A stretch of DNA of 22,151 nucleotides. Source: an uncultured Fretibacterium sp. GTDB lineage: Bacteria; Synergistota; Synergistia; Synergistales; Aminobacteriaceae. Every line of letters begins with the position of its first letter. Positions within the stretch are counted from its first letter, which is position 1. Positions 1-7,526 of this stretch are shown here, piece by piece. A program made the translations under genes and the position numbers. The notes under the pieces were generated by a model. The model saw only the letters and a program-made list of their open reading frames with translations. It made no database searches and was not told the origin of the DNA. The stretch covers positions 1 to 22,151 of the forward strand of contig CALCEM010000014.1 in the NCBI GenBank assembly GCA_937900285.1. The letters run 5' to 3'.

Positions 1-330
1 ATAGATAATAATGGCTTACCAGATTCAGGAACTAAATCAATTTTTGAAAATCCATATTTACAAACGAGTTATAATTTATTTACAAAATTAAGAAGAATAA
101 TAATTCGTAAAGAAAATTTAACAAAAATAAATTATTTCGATAAATGGCAAAAAAATAACTGGAACAAAGGCAAAGTTTTAAATATAGATTTATGGCAGAA
201 ATTATTAAATTTAACGCAGATTCATAAAATTAACTGGCATTGGGTTAAAGGACATGGGAATAATAAATTTAATAATCGTTGTGATGAATTAGTAAATGAA
301 GCTAGGGAAAATTATAAACTCAACAGCTAA
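1..330 (+). CDS. rnhA: RNase HI-like protein, C-terminal part (5' end outside window)
   Basis: Reading frame 1 is open from the window edge to TAA at 328-330, giving 109 residues. The C-terminal half matches ribonuclease HI, which degrades the RNA strand of RNA-DNA hybrids: DKWQKNNW corresponds to the basic-protrusion helix, DLWQ follows, then HWVKGHG (with the family's late-stage His) and the last catalytic Asp in NRCDELVNEA. The roughly 45 residues before DKWQKNNW do not resemble the family; the usual TDSxY strand is not at its normal distance, so there is either an insertion or an unusual architecture. The gene overlaps the comF start by 35 bases, suggesting coupled translation. The assignment of the C-terminal fold is fairly sure; catalytic competence cannot be judged from the fragment. 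Confidence 0.7.
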   Translation: MDNNGLPDSGTKSIFENPYLQTSYNLFTKLRRIIIRKENLTKINYFDKWQKNNWNKGKVLNIDLWQKLLNLTQIHKINWHWVKGHGNNKFNNRCDELVNEARENYKLNS

Positions 331-928
331 AATTTTTTTACACGTAATATTTCCCGTTCAGTGTCCAGTGTGCGAAAATCCTGCTGAAATTATTTGCGAT
401 GAATGTTTAAAAAATCTGTTTCAGGATGAAAATATTATTTTTCGCGATACTAAAAATTTAAAAATTTACGTGGCCTCAAAATATGAGGACAATATTAAAA
501 AAATTATTCACGAACTAAAATATAAAAATTCGAAATTATTGGGCTATAAATTAGGCTGTGAAATTGCGAAATTATTCGAACGTCCGAACGTAAATTATTT
601 AGTTCCGGTTCCTTTACATATAGACAGCACCAGAAAATATAATCAGGCTTATGAAATTGCACGGGGTCTCGGCCATGTCTGGAATATAAAAATTTTTAAT
701 GAAACAGCATGGACAAAAATTGTACAAAGACGTGCATTATTAGGCGTTGCCGAACGTAAATTATTAAGCGAAGATGCTTTTAAAATTACCGGCGATCTAA
801 ATAATTTAAAAATTTCGATAGTTGATGATGTCTGCACGACTGGCACAACACTTTTAAAATTTTCTCAGGCTTGTAAAAATTCCGGCGCTCTTGTTGAATC
901 GGCTTATACAGTTGCAGGAACGCAATAA
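296..928 (+). CDS. comF: ComF family phosphoribosyltransferase-like protein
   Basis: This 210-residue protein has the ComF layout. A zinc-finger-like pair CPVC (23-26) and CDEC (34-37) comes first, then a PRTase-type domain with VPVPLH near 103-108 and the PRPP-binding loop VDDVCTTGTT at 176-185. ComF proteins are cytoplasmic; in competent bacteria they are needed for handling single-stranded DNA during transformation, in partnership with PriA and ComFA. Family members also occur in bacteria not known to be competent, so a role in uptake is only an inference here. No other competence gene is visible. The ATG at 296 lies inside the preceding gene without a clear Shine-Dalgarno site, which fits translational coupling. 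Length is normal for the family (about 200-240 residues). Confidence 0.85.
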   Translation: MKLGKIINSTAKIFLHVIFPVQCPVCENPAEIICDECLKNLFQDENIIFRDTKNLKIYVASKYEDNIKKIIHELKYKNSKLLGYKLGCEIAKLFERPNVNYLVPVPLHIDSTRKYNQAYEIARGLGHVWNIKIFNETAWTKIVQRRALLGVAERKLLSEDAFKITGDLNNLKISIVDDVCTTGTTLLKFSQACKNSGALVESAYTVAGTQ

Positions 929-942
929 ATTAAATAATAAAT

Positions 943-971
943 TTGCCATGTATAGTAAAATGAAAAATATT
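943..971 (+). promoter_or_regulatory. candidate copA promoter
   Basis: TTGCCA at 943-948 matches the -35 consensus at five of six positions. A 17-base spacer leads to AATATT at 966-971, a weak -10 match (four of six). It lies in the 72-base gap before copA. No inverted repeat typical of a copper repressor operator is evident. Confidence 0.3.
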
Positions 972-1000
972 TATGAACTCAGAGGAAGGATTTTAATTAT

Positions 1001-3265
1001 ATGAGACAATTTATTATTACTGGTATGACGTGTTCTGCGTGCAGTGCCAGAGTTGAAAGGGTTGTAAAAAAATTACCCGGCGTTGAAAGTTGTGCAGTAA
1101 GTTTATTAACTAATTCAATGAACGTTGAGGGGAGTGCTTTGGATTCTGATATTATTGCGGCCGTCGTTAAAGCAGGTTACGGAGCAAAAGTAAAAGAATC
1201 TGAAAATAAATCAAAAGCTTTAACGCAAGATGAAGAATTACTCGAAGATCACGACACTCCAATTTTAAAAAAGCGTTTAATTTATTCGTTAGGATTTTTA
1301 TTAATACTGCTTTATATGTCAATGGGGCACATGATGTTTAAATGGCCTTTACCGGATTTTATGAAAGATAATCATATTATGATGGGAATAATTGAATTAC
1401 TTTTGGCCGGCATCGTCATGGTCATCAATCAAAAATTTTTTATAAACGGTTTCAGAAATTTATTTCACGGTGCTCCAAATATGGACAGCCTTGTCGCGTT
1501 GGGGTCTGGTGTTTCATTTTGTTACAGCACGTGGGCATTATTGGCGATGACTCAAGCTCAATTAATTGGAGATTCCGAAAAAGTAATAAATTATATGAAC
1601 GAGTTTTATTTTGAAACTGCGGCGATGATCTTAACGTTAATAACAATTGGAAAAATGCTCGAAGCTCGCTCAAAAGGAAAAACAACCAACGCGTTGAAAA
1701 GTTTAATGAAATTATCGCCAAAAACTGCGACGATTATCGAAAATGGTTCTGAAAAAATTATTCCGGTTGAAAATGTGAAAACAGGAAATATTTTTATTGT
1801 TCGTCCCGGCGAGAGCATACCTGTTGACGGCAAAATAATTGAAGGCTCAAGCGCGGTAAATGAATCCGCTCTAACTGGTGAAAGCATTCCAGTCGATAAA
1901 GTTCCGGGCGATACAGTTTCGGCAGCGACAATAAATCAAGCAGGTTTCATAAAATGCGAAGCCGTAAGAGTTGGAGAAGATACGACACTGTCTAAAATTA
2001 TAAAAATGGTCAGCGATGCATCTGCAACAAAAGCACCAATATCAAAAATTGCTGATAAAGTCTGCGGAATATTTGTGCCGGCTGTCATATTAATTTCAAT
2101 TTTGACGGTAATAATTTGGCTTTTAGTTGGCAAAAATTTCGGGCAGGCATTATATTACGGAATAGCTGTGCTCGTTATAAGTTGTCCTTGTGCTTTGGGG
2201 CTTGCTACACCTGTAGCTATTATGGTCGGGAATGGTATAGGCGCGAAGAACGGAATTTTATTTAAAAATGCTGTGTCGCTCGAAGAGACCGGAAAAATAA
2301 AAATTGTAGCTCTTGACAAAACCGGAACAGTTACAGCAGGTGAACCAAAAGTTACGGATATTATGCCGGCGGAAAATTTTACGGAATCGGAATTATTGGA
2401 GCTTGCTTACTCGCTTGAAAAAATGAGCGAGCACCCTTTATCAAAAGCAATCGTAAACAAAGCAGAAGAATTAAATATAAAATTAATTGATAACGTATCA
2501 GATTTTAAAGCGATTGCCGGAAATGGTTTAACAGCTAACGTAAACGATAAAATTTTATTTGGGGGCAGTCTGAAATTTATAAGCTCAAAAATAAATATTT
2601 CAAATGAAATTAATGATCAAGCTGAAAAATTATCTGAAGAAGGTAAAACGCCATTATTATTTATTGAGGGTGATAAACTAGCGGGGATTATAGCAGTAGC
2701 AGATGTAATAAAATCCGACAGCCTTCAAGCAGTGAAAGAGCTTCAAAATATGAATATTCGCGTAATCATGTTGACAGGAGATAACGAACAAACGGCCAAA
2801 GCTATTGGCGCACAAGCTGGAATAAAAGAAGTTATAGCAGGAGTATTGCCCAACGAAAAAGAAAATATAATACGAAATCTAAAAAATGAAGGACGCACCG
2901 CAATGGTTGGAGATGGAATTAACGATGCACCTGCATTAACTAGGGCTGATATAGGCATCGCAATAGGAGCAGGCACAGATATAGCGATCGATGCTGCAGA
3001 TGTAGTTTTAATGAAAAATAGTTTACTTGATGTACCTGCTGCGATTCGTTTAAGCCGTGAAACTTTGAGAAATATTCATCAAAATTTATTCTGGGCATTT
3101 TTTTATAATATTATTGGGATTCCAATTGCTGCGGGTTTATTTTCTTCGTTATTGGGTTGGCAGTTAAATCCAACTTTTGGAGCGGCTGCGATGAGTTTAT
3201 CAAGTTTTTGTGTCGTGACTAACGCATTGAGATTAAATCTCGTAAAAATTTATGAGAAACATTAA
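1001..3265 (+). CDS. copA: copper-exporting P1B-type ATPase
   Basis: This 754-residue inner-membrane pump uses ATP to export Cu(I). An N-terminal heavy-metal-associated domain carries the copper-binding motif GMTCSAC (8-14). Transmembrane helices follow, then the actuator-domain TGES (292-295), the intramembrane metal site CPC (395-397), the phosphorylated aspartate in DKTGT (D439), the nucleotide-domain SEHPLSKA and the hinge GDGINDAP (637-644). The last two helices contain YN and MSLSS, the extra ligands typical of the Cu(I) subgroup. Length is typical. An AGGAAGGA ribosome site lies about 12 bases before the ATG. larE begins 21 bases after the stop, so the two are probably cotranscribed. 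No copper chaperone gene or copper-responsive regulator lies nearby. Confidence 0.96.
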   Translation: MRQFIITGMTCSACSARVERVVKKLPGVESCAVSLLTNSMNVEGSALDSDIIAAVVKAGYGAKVKESENKSKALTQDEELLEDHDTPILKKRLIYSLGFLLILLYMSMGHMMFKWPLPDFMKDNHIMMGIIELLLAGIVMVINQKFFINGFRNLFHGAPNMDSLVALGSGVSFCYSTWALLAMTQAQLIGDSEKVINYMNEFYFETAAMILTLITIGKMLEARSKGKTTNALKSLMKLSPKTATIIENGSEKIIPVENVKTGNIFIVRPGESIPVDGKIIEGSSAVNESALTGESIPVDKVPGDTVSAATINQAGFIKCEAVRVGEDTTLSKIIKMVSDASATKAPISKIADKVCGIFVPAVILISILTVIIWLLVGKNFGQALYYGIAVLVISCPCALGLATPVAIMVGNGIGAKNGILFKNAVSLEETGKIKIVALDKTGTVTAGEPKVTDIMPAENFTESELLELAYSLEKMSEHPLSKAIVNKAEELNIKLIDNVSDFKAIAGNGLTANVNDKILFGGSLKFISSKINISNEINDQAEKLSEEGKTPLLFIEGDKLAGIIAVADVIKSDSLQAVKELQNMNIRVIMLTGDNEQTAKAIGAQAGIKEVIAGVLPNEKENIIRNLKNEGRTAMVGDGINDAPALTRADIGIAIGAGTDIAIDAADVVLMKNSLLDVPAAIRLSRETLRNIHQNLFWAFFYNIIGIPIAAGLFSSLLGWQLNPTFGAAAMSLSSFCVVTNALRLNLVKIYEKH

Positions 3266-3286
3266 GGAGCAAAAAAATATTTAAAT

Positions 3287-4096
3287 ATGTCAATAAACGA
3301 AAAATATAAAATTTTAAAGGATCATATAAAATCATTGGGAAGTGTTGCCGTTGCATTTTCTGGAGGAGTTGACTCGACGTTATTATTAAAAGTTGCTCAC
3401 GATGTGTTAAATAATAATGCAATAGCTGTAACTGCTTCGTCAAGTTCATTTCCTGAAAGAGAATTAAACGAGTCAAAAAATTTTTGCGATGAAAATAATA
3501 TAAAACAAATAATAATTTATTCTGACGAGCTTAATATACCGGGATTCAAAAATAATCCTGAAAACCGCTGTTATTTATGCAAGAAGGAATTATTTACGGA
3601 AATTTTAAAAACTGCTCGTGAAAATAATATTGCGCATGTTATAGAAGGTTCAAATATTGATGATTTAGGAGATTACCGTCCGGGACTTCAAGCAATTGAT
3701 GAGCTAAATATAAAAAGTCCGTTGCGTTTTGCGAAATTTTCAAAAACTGAAGTCCGACAATTATCTTGGGAGCTTGGTTTAAAAACTTGGGATAAGCCGT
3801 CTTTTGCGTGTTTAGCTTCTCGGTTTGTTTATGGTGAGACGATCACGGAAGAAAAATTAAAAATGGTCGGACGTGCCGAAGAATTTTTAATAAATTTGGG
3901 ATTTCGTCAAGTGCGCGTAAGAATACACGAAAATATTGCAAGAATAGAAATAAATCCGGAAGATTTTGGCAAAATTATTCAGGCCGATAACAGAATTAAA
4001 ATTTATGATGCTCTCAAAAATTTAGGATTTTCGTACGTGACTCTAGATTTAAAAGGTTATCGAACAGGAAGCATGAACGAAACATTAAAGAAATAA
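3287..4096 (+). CDS. larE: LarE-like ATP-dependent sacrificial sulfur transferase
   Basis: This 269-residue cytoplasmic protein has the PP-loop ATP-pyrophosphatase motif SGGVDS (25-30) and the LarE signatures RCYLCKKELF (C95, C98), EGSNIDDLGDYRPG (120-133) and PSFACLASR (C175). LarE converts the thiocarboxylated pyridinium precursor of the nickel-pincer cofactor by giving up sulfur. In the lactobacillar enzyme the donor is the cysteine equivalent to C175. Relatives that also keep the CxxC pair are thought to bind an iron-sulfur cluster and so may act catalytically; all three cysteines are present here. The partners larA, larB and larC are not in the window. The AAGGAG site overlaps the copA stop and sits about 16 bases from the ATG, a rather long spacing. 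Other PP-loop sulfur-transfer roles cannot be excluded. Confidence 0.87.
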   Translation: MSINEKYKILKDHIKSLGSVAVAFSGGVDSTLLLKVAHDVLNNNAIAVTASSSSFPERELNESKNFCDENNIKQIIIYSDELNIPGFKNNPENRCYLCKKELFTEILKTARENNIAHVIEGSNIDDLGDYRPGLQAIDELNIKSPLRFAKFSKTEVRQLSWELGLKTWDKPSFACLASRFVYGETITEEKLKMVGRAEEFLINLGFRQVRVRIHENIARIEINPEDFGKIIQADNRIKIYDALKNLGFSYVTLDLKGYRTGSMNETLKK

Positions 4097-4112
4097 ATTA
4101 AAAAAATTAAAA

Positions 4113-4149
4113 TTCCCCTCCGATTTGATTTTTTATTGACAGAGGGGAA
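4113..4149 (-). terminator. hairpin between larE and gltX, terminator mainly for gltX
   Basis: TTCCCCTC (4113-4120) pairs with GAGGGGAA (4142-4149) across a 21-base loop. On the minus strand the hairpin is followed by AATTTTAATTTTTTT, a good U-tract for the rlmB-gltX operon. On the plus strand the tail (AATTTATTATTTA) is weaker but could also end copA-larE transcripts. Confidence 0.75.
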
Positions 4150-4159
4150 AATTTATTAT

Positions 4160-5506
4160 TTACAGCAATCCAAAATATTCCAGACGCTTTTTACATTCTT
4201 CACGCCCTAAATGTTCGGCAACTTCAAAAATTCCGGGACTGACTTTCATTCCGGTTAATGCATATCTTAAAGGCATCGCATAATCTTTCATTTTTACGCC
4301 GTGTTCATTTACCCAATTGCGAGCGGACTCCTCTAAAATTTCGCATTTAAATTCAGAATTTGAAAATAAATATTTATAAAACTCCTTCAACTTTTCGCGA
4401 TCTAAATCATCAGCATTCCAACGCGCTTTAACAGGTTCAAACGATACAAAATAATCCGAAAATTCCGCCATCTCCTTCGCTGTTTTTCCGCGCCCGGCCA
4501 TGAGCGTTAATGCATCTGCTAACCATTTAGAGCCGCGTTCAGCTTCAACAGCCTCAACCGGTAAATTTGCCTCGATCCAAAACGGTTTTATCATTTTCAA
4601 TCTCGTTTCAGGGTCAAGCCTCTTTAAATGTTCCTGGTTTATATAATTCAACTTGTCAAAATCAAATACCGCAGGACGGCGAGCAACTCTCGATAATTCA
4701 AATAATTCCGCCGCCTCAGAACGCGTAAAAATTTCTTTGTCGTCTCCAGCTGACCAGCCTAATAAAGCAAGAAAATTAAATACTGAATCTGGCATATAAC
4801 CCATATCACGATATTCGTAAATGCTCGTTGCTCCGTGACGTTTGCTTAATTTTTTCTTGTCGCGTCCCAAAATCATAGGCAAATGCGCAAATTCCGGAAC
4901 TTCCCAACCGAGCGCACGATAAATTAAAATTTGTTTCGGAGTGTTTGAAATATGATCTTCTCCGCGTATAACATGAGACATCTGCATTAAATGATCGTCA
5001 ATCACTACTGCATAATTATATGTTGGCATTCCGTCACTTTTTATTATTACGATGTCCTTTAATTTTTCGCTGTCCTTTTCGCGTAAACCATCGCTCATAA
5101 CTTCAACTTTTCCGTAAACGAGATCGTTAAATGAAATATCGATGCCGGGTTCAGTTTTAAAAATTATTGCGTTGCCGTCGCGATATGCTTTATTTTCGTT
5201 TACTAATTGTTCGGCGTATTTTTTGTAAATTTCTAAGCGTTCGGACTGTCTGTAAGGTCCATAATCTCCGCCTTTGTCCGGACCTTCATCCCAATCTAAT
5301 CCCAGCCATTTCATACCGTCCATAATAGTTTGCTCGTATTCTTTGGTCGAGCGTACTAAGTCCGTGTCCTCAATTCTTAAAATAAATTTTCCGCCCGTGT
5401 GTCTGGCCCATAACCAATTAAATAACGCCGTATGCCCTCCACCAATATGTAAAGCTCCCGTAGGACTTGGCGCAAATCTTACGCGCACTTCTTTGAAATT
5501 ACTCAT
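4160..5506 (-). CDS. gltX: glutamate--tRNA ligase
   Basis: This 448-residue class I aminoacyl-tRNA synthetase charges tRNA-Glu. The N-terminal catalytic domain has FAPSPTGALHIGG (the HIGH element, H20), then RIEDTD (44-49), RGEDHISNTPKQ (181-192) and the KMSKS equivalent KLSKR (219-223). The C-terminal part is the helical anticodon-binding region, slightly shorter than in many GluRS proteins (usually about 465-490). The usual AR after HVGG is replaced by GH (HIGGGHTALF). If no GlnRS is encoded elsewhere it may also charge tRNA-Gln for amidation; this cannot be judged here. The ATG directly follows the rlmB stop (TAAATG), with AAAGGAGA inside the end of rlmB as ribosome site, so the two are one transcriptional and translational unit. 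Confidence 0.95.
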   Translation of the reverse strand: MSNFKEVRVRFAPSPTGALHIGGGHTALFNWLWARHTGGKFILRIEDTDLVRSTKEYEQTIMDGMKWLGLDWDEGPDKGGDYGPYRQSERLEIYKKYAEQLVNENKAYRDGNAIIFKTEPGIDISFNDLVYGKVEVMSDGLREKDSEKLKDIVIIKSDGMPTYNYAVVIDDHLMQMSHVIRGEDHISNTPKQILIYRALGWEVPEFAHLPMILGRDKKKLSKRHGATSIYEYRDMGYMPDSVFNFLALLGWSAGDDKEIFTRSEAAELFELSRVARRPAVFDFDKLNYINQEHLKRLDPETRLKMIKPFWIEANLPVEAVEAERGSKWLADALTLMAGRGKTAKEMAEFSDYFVSFEPVKARWNADDLDREKLKEFYKYLFSNSEFKCEILEESARNWVNEHGVKMKDYAMPLRYALTGMKVSPGIFEVAEHLGREECKKRLEYFGLL

Positions 5507-6256
5507 TTAAAAATTTTTACTCTCCTTTGTCCATTCAAATATACCGAGCGAAGCTGCTACACTTGCATTTAACGAACCAACTCCGCCGGATTTTATCGGA
5601 ATGCGTAATAATATATCGCAATTTTTTTTTACAAGTCTCGAAATCCCAGAACCTTCCGCTCCAATTATTAAAGCAGTTTTATCCGGGAATTTTTCATCAT
5701 AAATATTTATATTTGATTTTTCGTCCAATCCTAAAACCCAGAAATTTTTATTTTTCAATTTTTCGATCGCCGAATTAATATTTACAACCTGAATTAAAGG
5801 CAGTCTTAACGAAGCTCCCGCGCTGGTTTTTATGACAGTTCCAGACGGTAAAGCTGCCCGATCCTTCGGAAAAATAACGCAAGATGCTCCGCCGGCTTCA
5901 GCAGTTCGGATTATTGCGCCTAAATTATGAGGGTCTTCGATGTGATCCAAAATTACAATTAAAGCGCGTTCGGATTTCAAATTATTTATAAATTCATCGA
6001 GTTCAAAATATTTTACTGTTTTTAATTCGCAAATTACGCCCTGATGGTTTTCACCGTTTGAAATTTTGTCCAGCATGTCATTTTTTACGATATTAAATTT
6101 TATATTATGTGACTTTGCGAGATTAATAATTTCATCACGGAATTTAATATTAACATTTTCGCCGATAAATAATTTTAAACATCTCAACGGGTCATCGCGA
6201 ATCAAATCTAAAACCGGTTTGCGTCCAGGACAAATATTATTATTTATTTTGTGCAA
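5507..6256 (-). CDS. rlmB: TrmH/SpoU-family 23S rRNA ribose methyltransferase (RlmB-like)
   Basis: This protein of up to 249 residues carries the three SPOUT motifs: DHIEDPHNLGAIIRTAEA (about 103-120), IIGAEGSGI (about 195-203) and SLNASVAASL (about 228-237), which form the knotted SAM-binding site. An N-terminal substrate-binding domain contains GRKPVLDLI. RlmB makes the 2'-O-methyl mark at G2251 of 23S rRNA in E. coli; paralogous specificities in the family are possible. The only canonical in-frame start near the N-terminus is TTG at 6256, but the AGGAGG site touches it with no spacer. An ATA codon three codons later would have nine bases of spacing, so the exact start is uncertain. It is translationally coupled to gltX downstream. 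Confidence 0.9.
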   Translation of the reverse strand: MHKINNNICPGRKPVLDLIRDDPLRCLKLFIGENVNIKFRDEIINLAKSHNIKFNIVKNDMLDKISNGENHQGVICELKTVKYFELDEFINNLKSERALIVILDHIEDPHNLGAIIRTAEAGGASCVIFPKDRAALPSGTVIKTSAGASLRLPLIQVVNINSAIEKLKNKNFWVLGLDEKSNINIYDEKFPDKTALIIGAEGSGISRLVKKNCDILLRIPIKSGGVGSLNASVAASLGIFEWTKESKNF

Positions 6257-6418
6257 CCTCCTGCGAAAAAATATTTTTTATTTCAAATATGAACCGAATT
6301 TTAACACGCATAATACTTTAATTTCATGGCCGAATGATTATAAAAAAAAATGCGCGCAAACTTTTTCAAAAAATAAATTTGTGAGAAATTGCGATAACTT
6401 AATTTAAATGGGATTTTT

Positions 6419-6442
6419 GTGCCTGTAAATGTGCCTGTAAAA
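6419..6442. repeat. tandem 12-base direct repeat
   Basis: GTGCCTGTAAAT at 6419-6430 is followed directly by GTGCCTGTAAAA at 6431-6442: two copies with one mismatch. Function is unknown. It lies upstream of rlmB and beyond the galactose-operon terminator. Confidence 0.7.
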
Positions 6443-6476
6443 TTTTTTATTTCCAATTGCTATAAAAAAGAAAATT

Positions 6477-6522
6477 CCCCCCGGAAATTTATCAGTTTTC
6501 ATAAAGTATTTTACGCGGGGGG
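6477..6522 (-). terminator. rho-independent terminator of the galT-mutarotase operon
   Basis: CCCCCCG (6477-6483) pairs with CGGGGGG (6516-6522). On the minus strand the hairpin follows the mutarotase stop by about 10 bases and is followed by AATTTTCTTTTTT. The loop is long (32 bases). Confidence 0.75.
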
Positions 6523-6532
6523 ATGGGAGTGG

Positions 6533-7525
6533 TCAAACCTTTTCAAATTTTAATTTAACGTAATTTTTTATTGAGTCAAAACCTTTTAAAATTCTTAATT
6601 CTCCGGATTTTCGTTCCTCTGCTCTTCCCATCGTGTAACACGTCGAAGGCTCCAAACCTAAAACATATTCTCCGCTCCGCATTGATTTCCATTGAGATAA
6701 ACGAGGCAAAGTATTTAACGACCATTCAAGCGAAATATTTATTTTTAATTCGTCGTTGTAAATTTTTGCGACTGGTTCAGAATATATCTCATTAAAATAA
6801 ACTCGTTCCGGCTCATTGTCGATCGGCTTTATAAATTTGCATTGGTCTTTTATTCCGGCTGCTGCGTAATCAGTTCTCGGCGTAACTTTTTTATTTTCCG
6901 GAAGCGTTAATTTTGTCTTCTCATTCAAAAACGGATAACCAAAATTTACGTGATATAACATTTCATATTCAACCGGATTCGGCGTTAAATTCGTTATTTC
7001 ATCTTCAAGCAAAATTTCAGAACCATAAACAGGGATTATATATTTACGTTTAACTGATAATGCGTGCTTCCATTGTTCAGTTTCTAAAATTTCACCGCTG
7101 ATATAAATATTTTTATCGTCAGTATACGCGCTCAAATTTCTCGCTGAATTTCCGTGAAATCTTCCATGTAACGGATGAAATTCCCCATCGCCTTCGATGT
7201 CCTTACATTCCGGGCCGACCGATAATAATCCGCAGGTGTATAACATTCCGCCGGGAAAAGTGTGATCAAAATTATCAGGTATAGGCAAAAATCTCGCAGG
7301 ACTATCATAACCGTTTTTGGTCATGTAATTTATATTCACTCCGCAAAATTTTAAACTTCCCAAATCAAGCCCAGTGTCAGCTAATACATCAAAATTTAAT
7401 CCGCCGGCCGTCGTGACTTCATAAATACAAATTCCGCGAGCGTTACCCTCATCCAAAATTACCCGGCGAACTCCATATAATTGCGCTGAGTTTCCGACAT
7501 ATCTATATAAATTTTCACGTTCCAT
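6533..7525 (-). CDS. aldose 1-epimerase-like protein (DUF4432 family)
   Basis: This 330-residue cytoplasmic protein is expected to have a galactose-mutarotase-type beta-sandwich. Features seen are HPLHGRFHGN (about 118-127), with the histidine typical of these epimerases, YHVNFGYPFLNEK (about 191-203) and LGLEPSTCYTMGR (about 288-300). It resembles DUF4432 more than classical GalM. The family is thought to interconvert sugar anomers, but the substrate is not established. The start is one base from the galT stop, so the two are translationally coupled and a role in galactose or a related hexose is a reasonable inference. It ends in TGA, one of only two such stops in the window. No galK or galE is nearby. 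Confidence 0.8.
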   Translation of the reverse strand: MERENLYRYVGNSAQLYGVRRVILDEGNARGICIYEVTTAGGLNFDVLADTGLDLGSLKFCGVNINYMTKNGYDSPARFLPIPDNFDHTFPGGMLYTCGLLSVGPECKDIEGDGEFHPLHGRFHGNSARNLSAYTDDKNIYISGEILETEQWKHALSVKRKYIIPVYGSEILLEDEITNLTPNPVEYEMLYHVNFGYPFLNEKTKLTLPENKKVTPRTDYAAAGIKDQCKFIKPIDNEPERVYFNEIYSEPVAKIYNDELKINISLEWSLNTLPRLSQWKSMRSGEYVLGLEPSTCYTMGRAEERKSGELRILKGFDSIKNYVKLKFEKV

Positions 7526-7526
7526 T

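Larger units (their letters stand above)
6257..6532. other. intergenic region between rlmB and the galactose genes
   Basis: 276 bases without a gene. It holds the AGGAGG of rlmB (minus strand) next to 6256, a TATAAT on the minus strand at 6337-6342 that could be a -10 box but lacks a well-spaced -35, a 12-base tandem repeat at 6419-6442, and the terminator of the galactose operon at 6477-6522. No open frame here looks coding. Confidence 0.5.

Noticed and set aside
5622..5630. Poly-A(9) tract in rlmB as a phase switch
   Set aside because: The tract codes for Lys-Lys-Asn in an intact, conserved frame of a housekeeping enzyme and is ordinary for this AT content.
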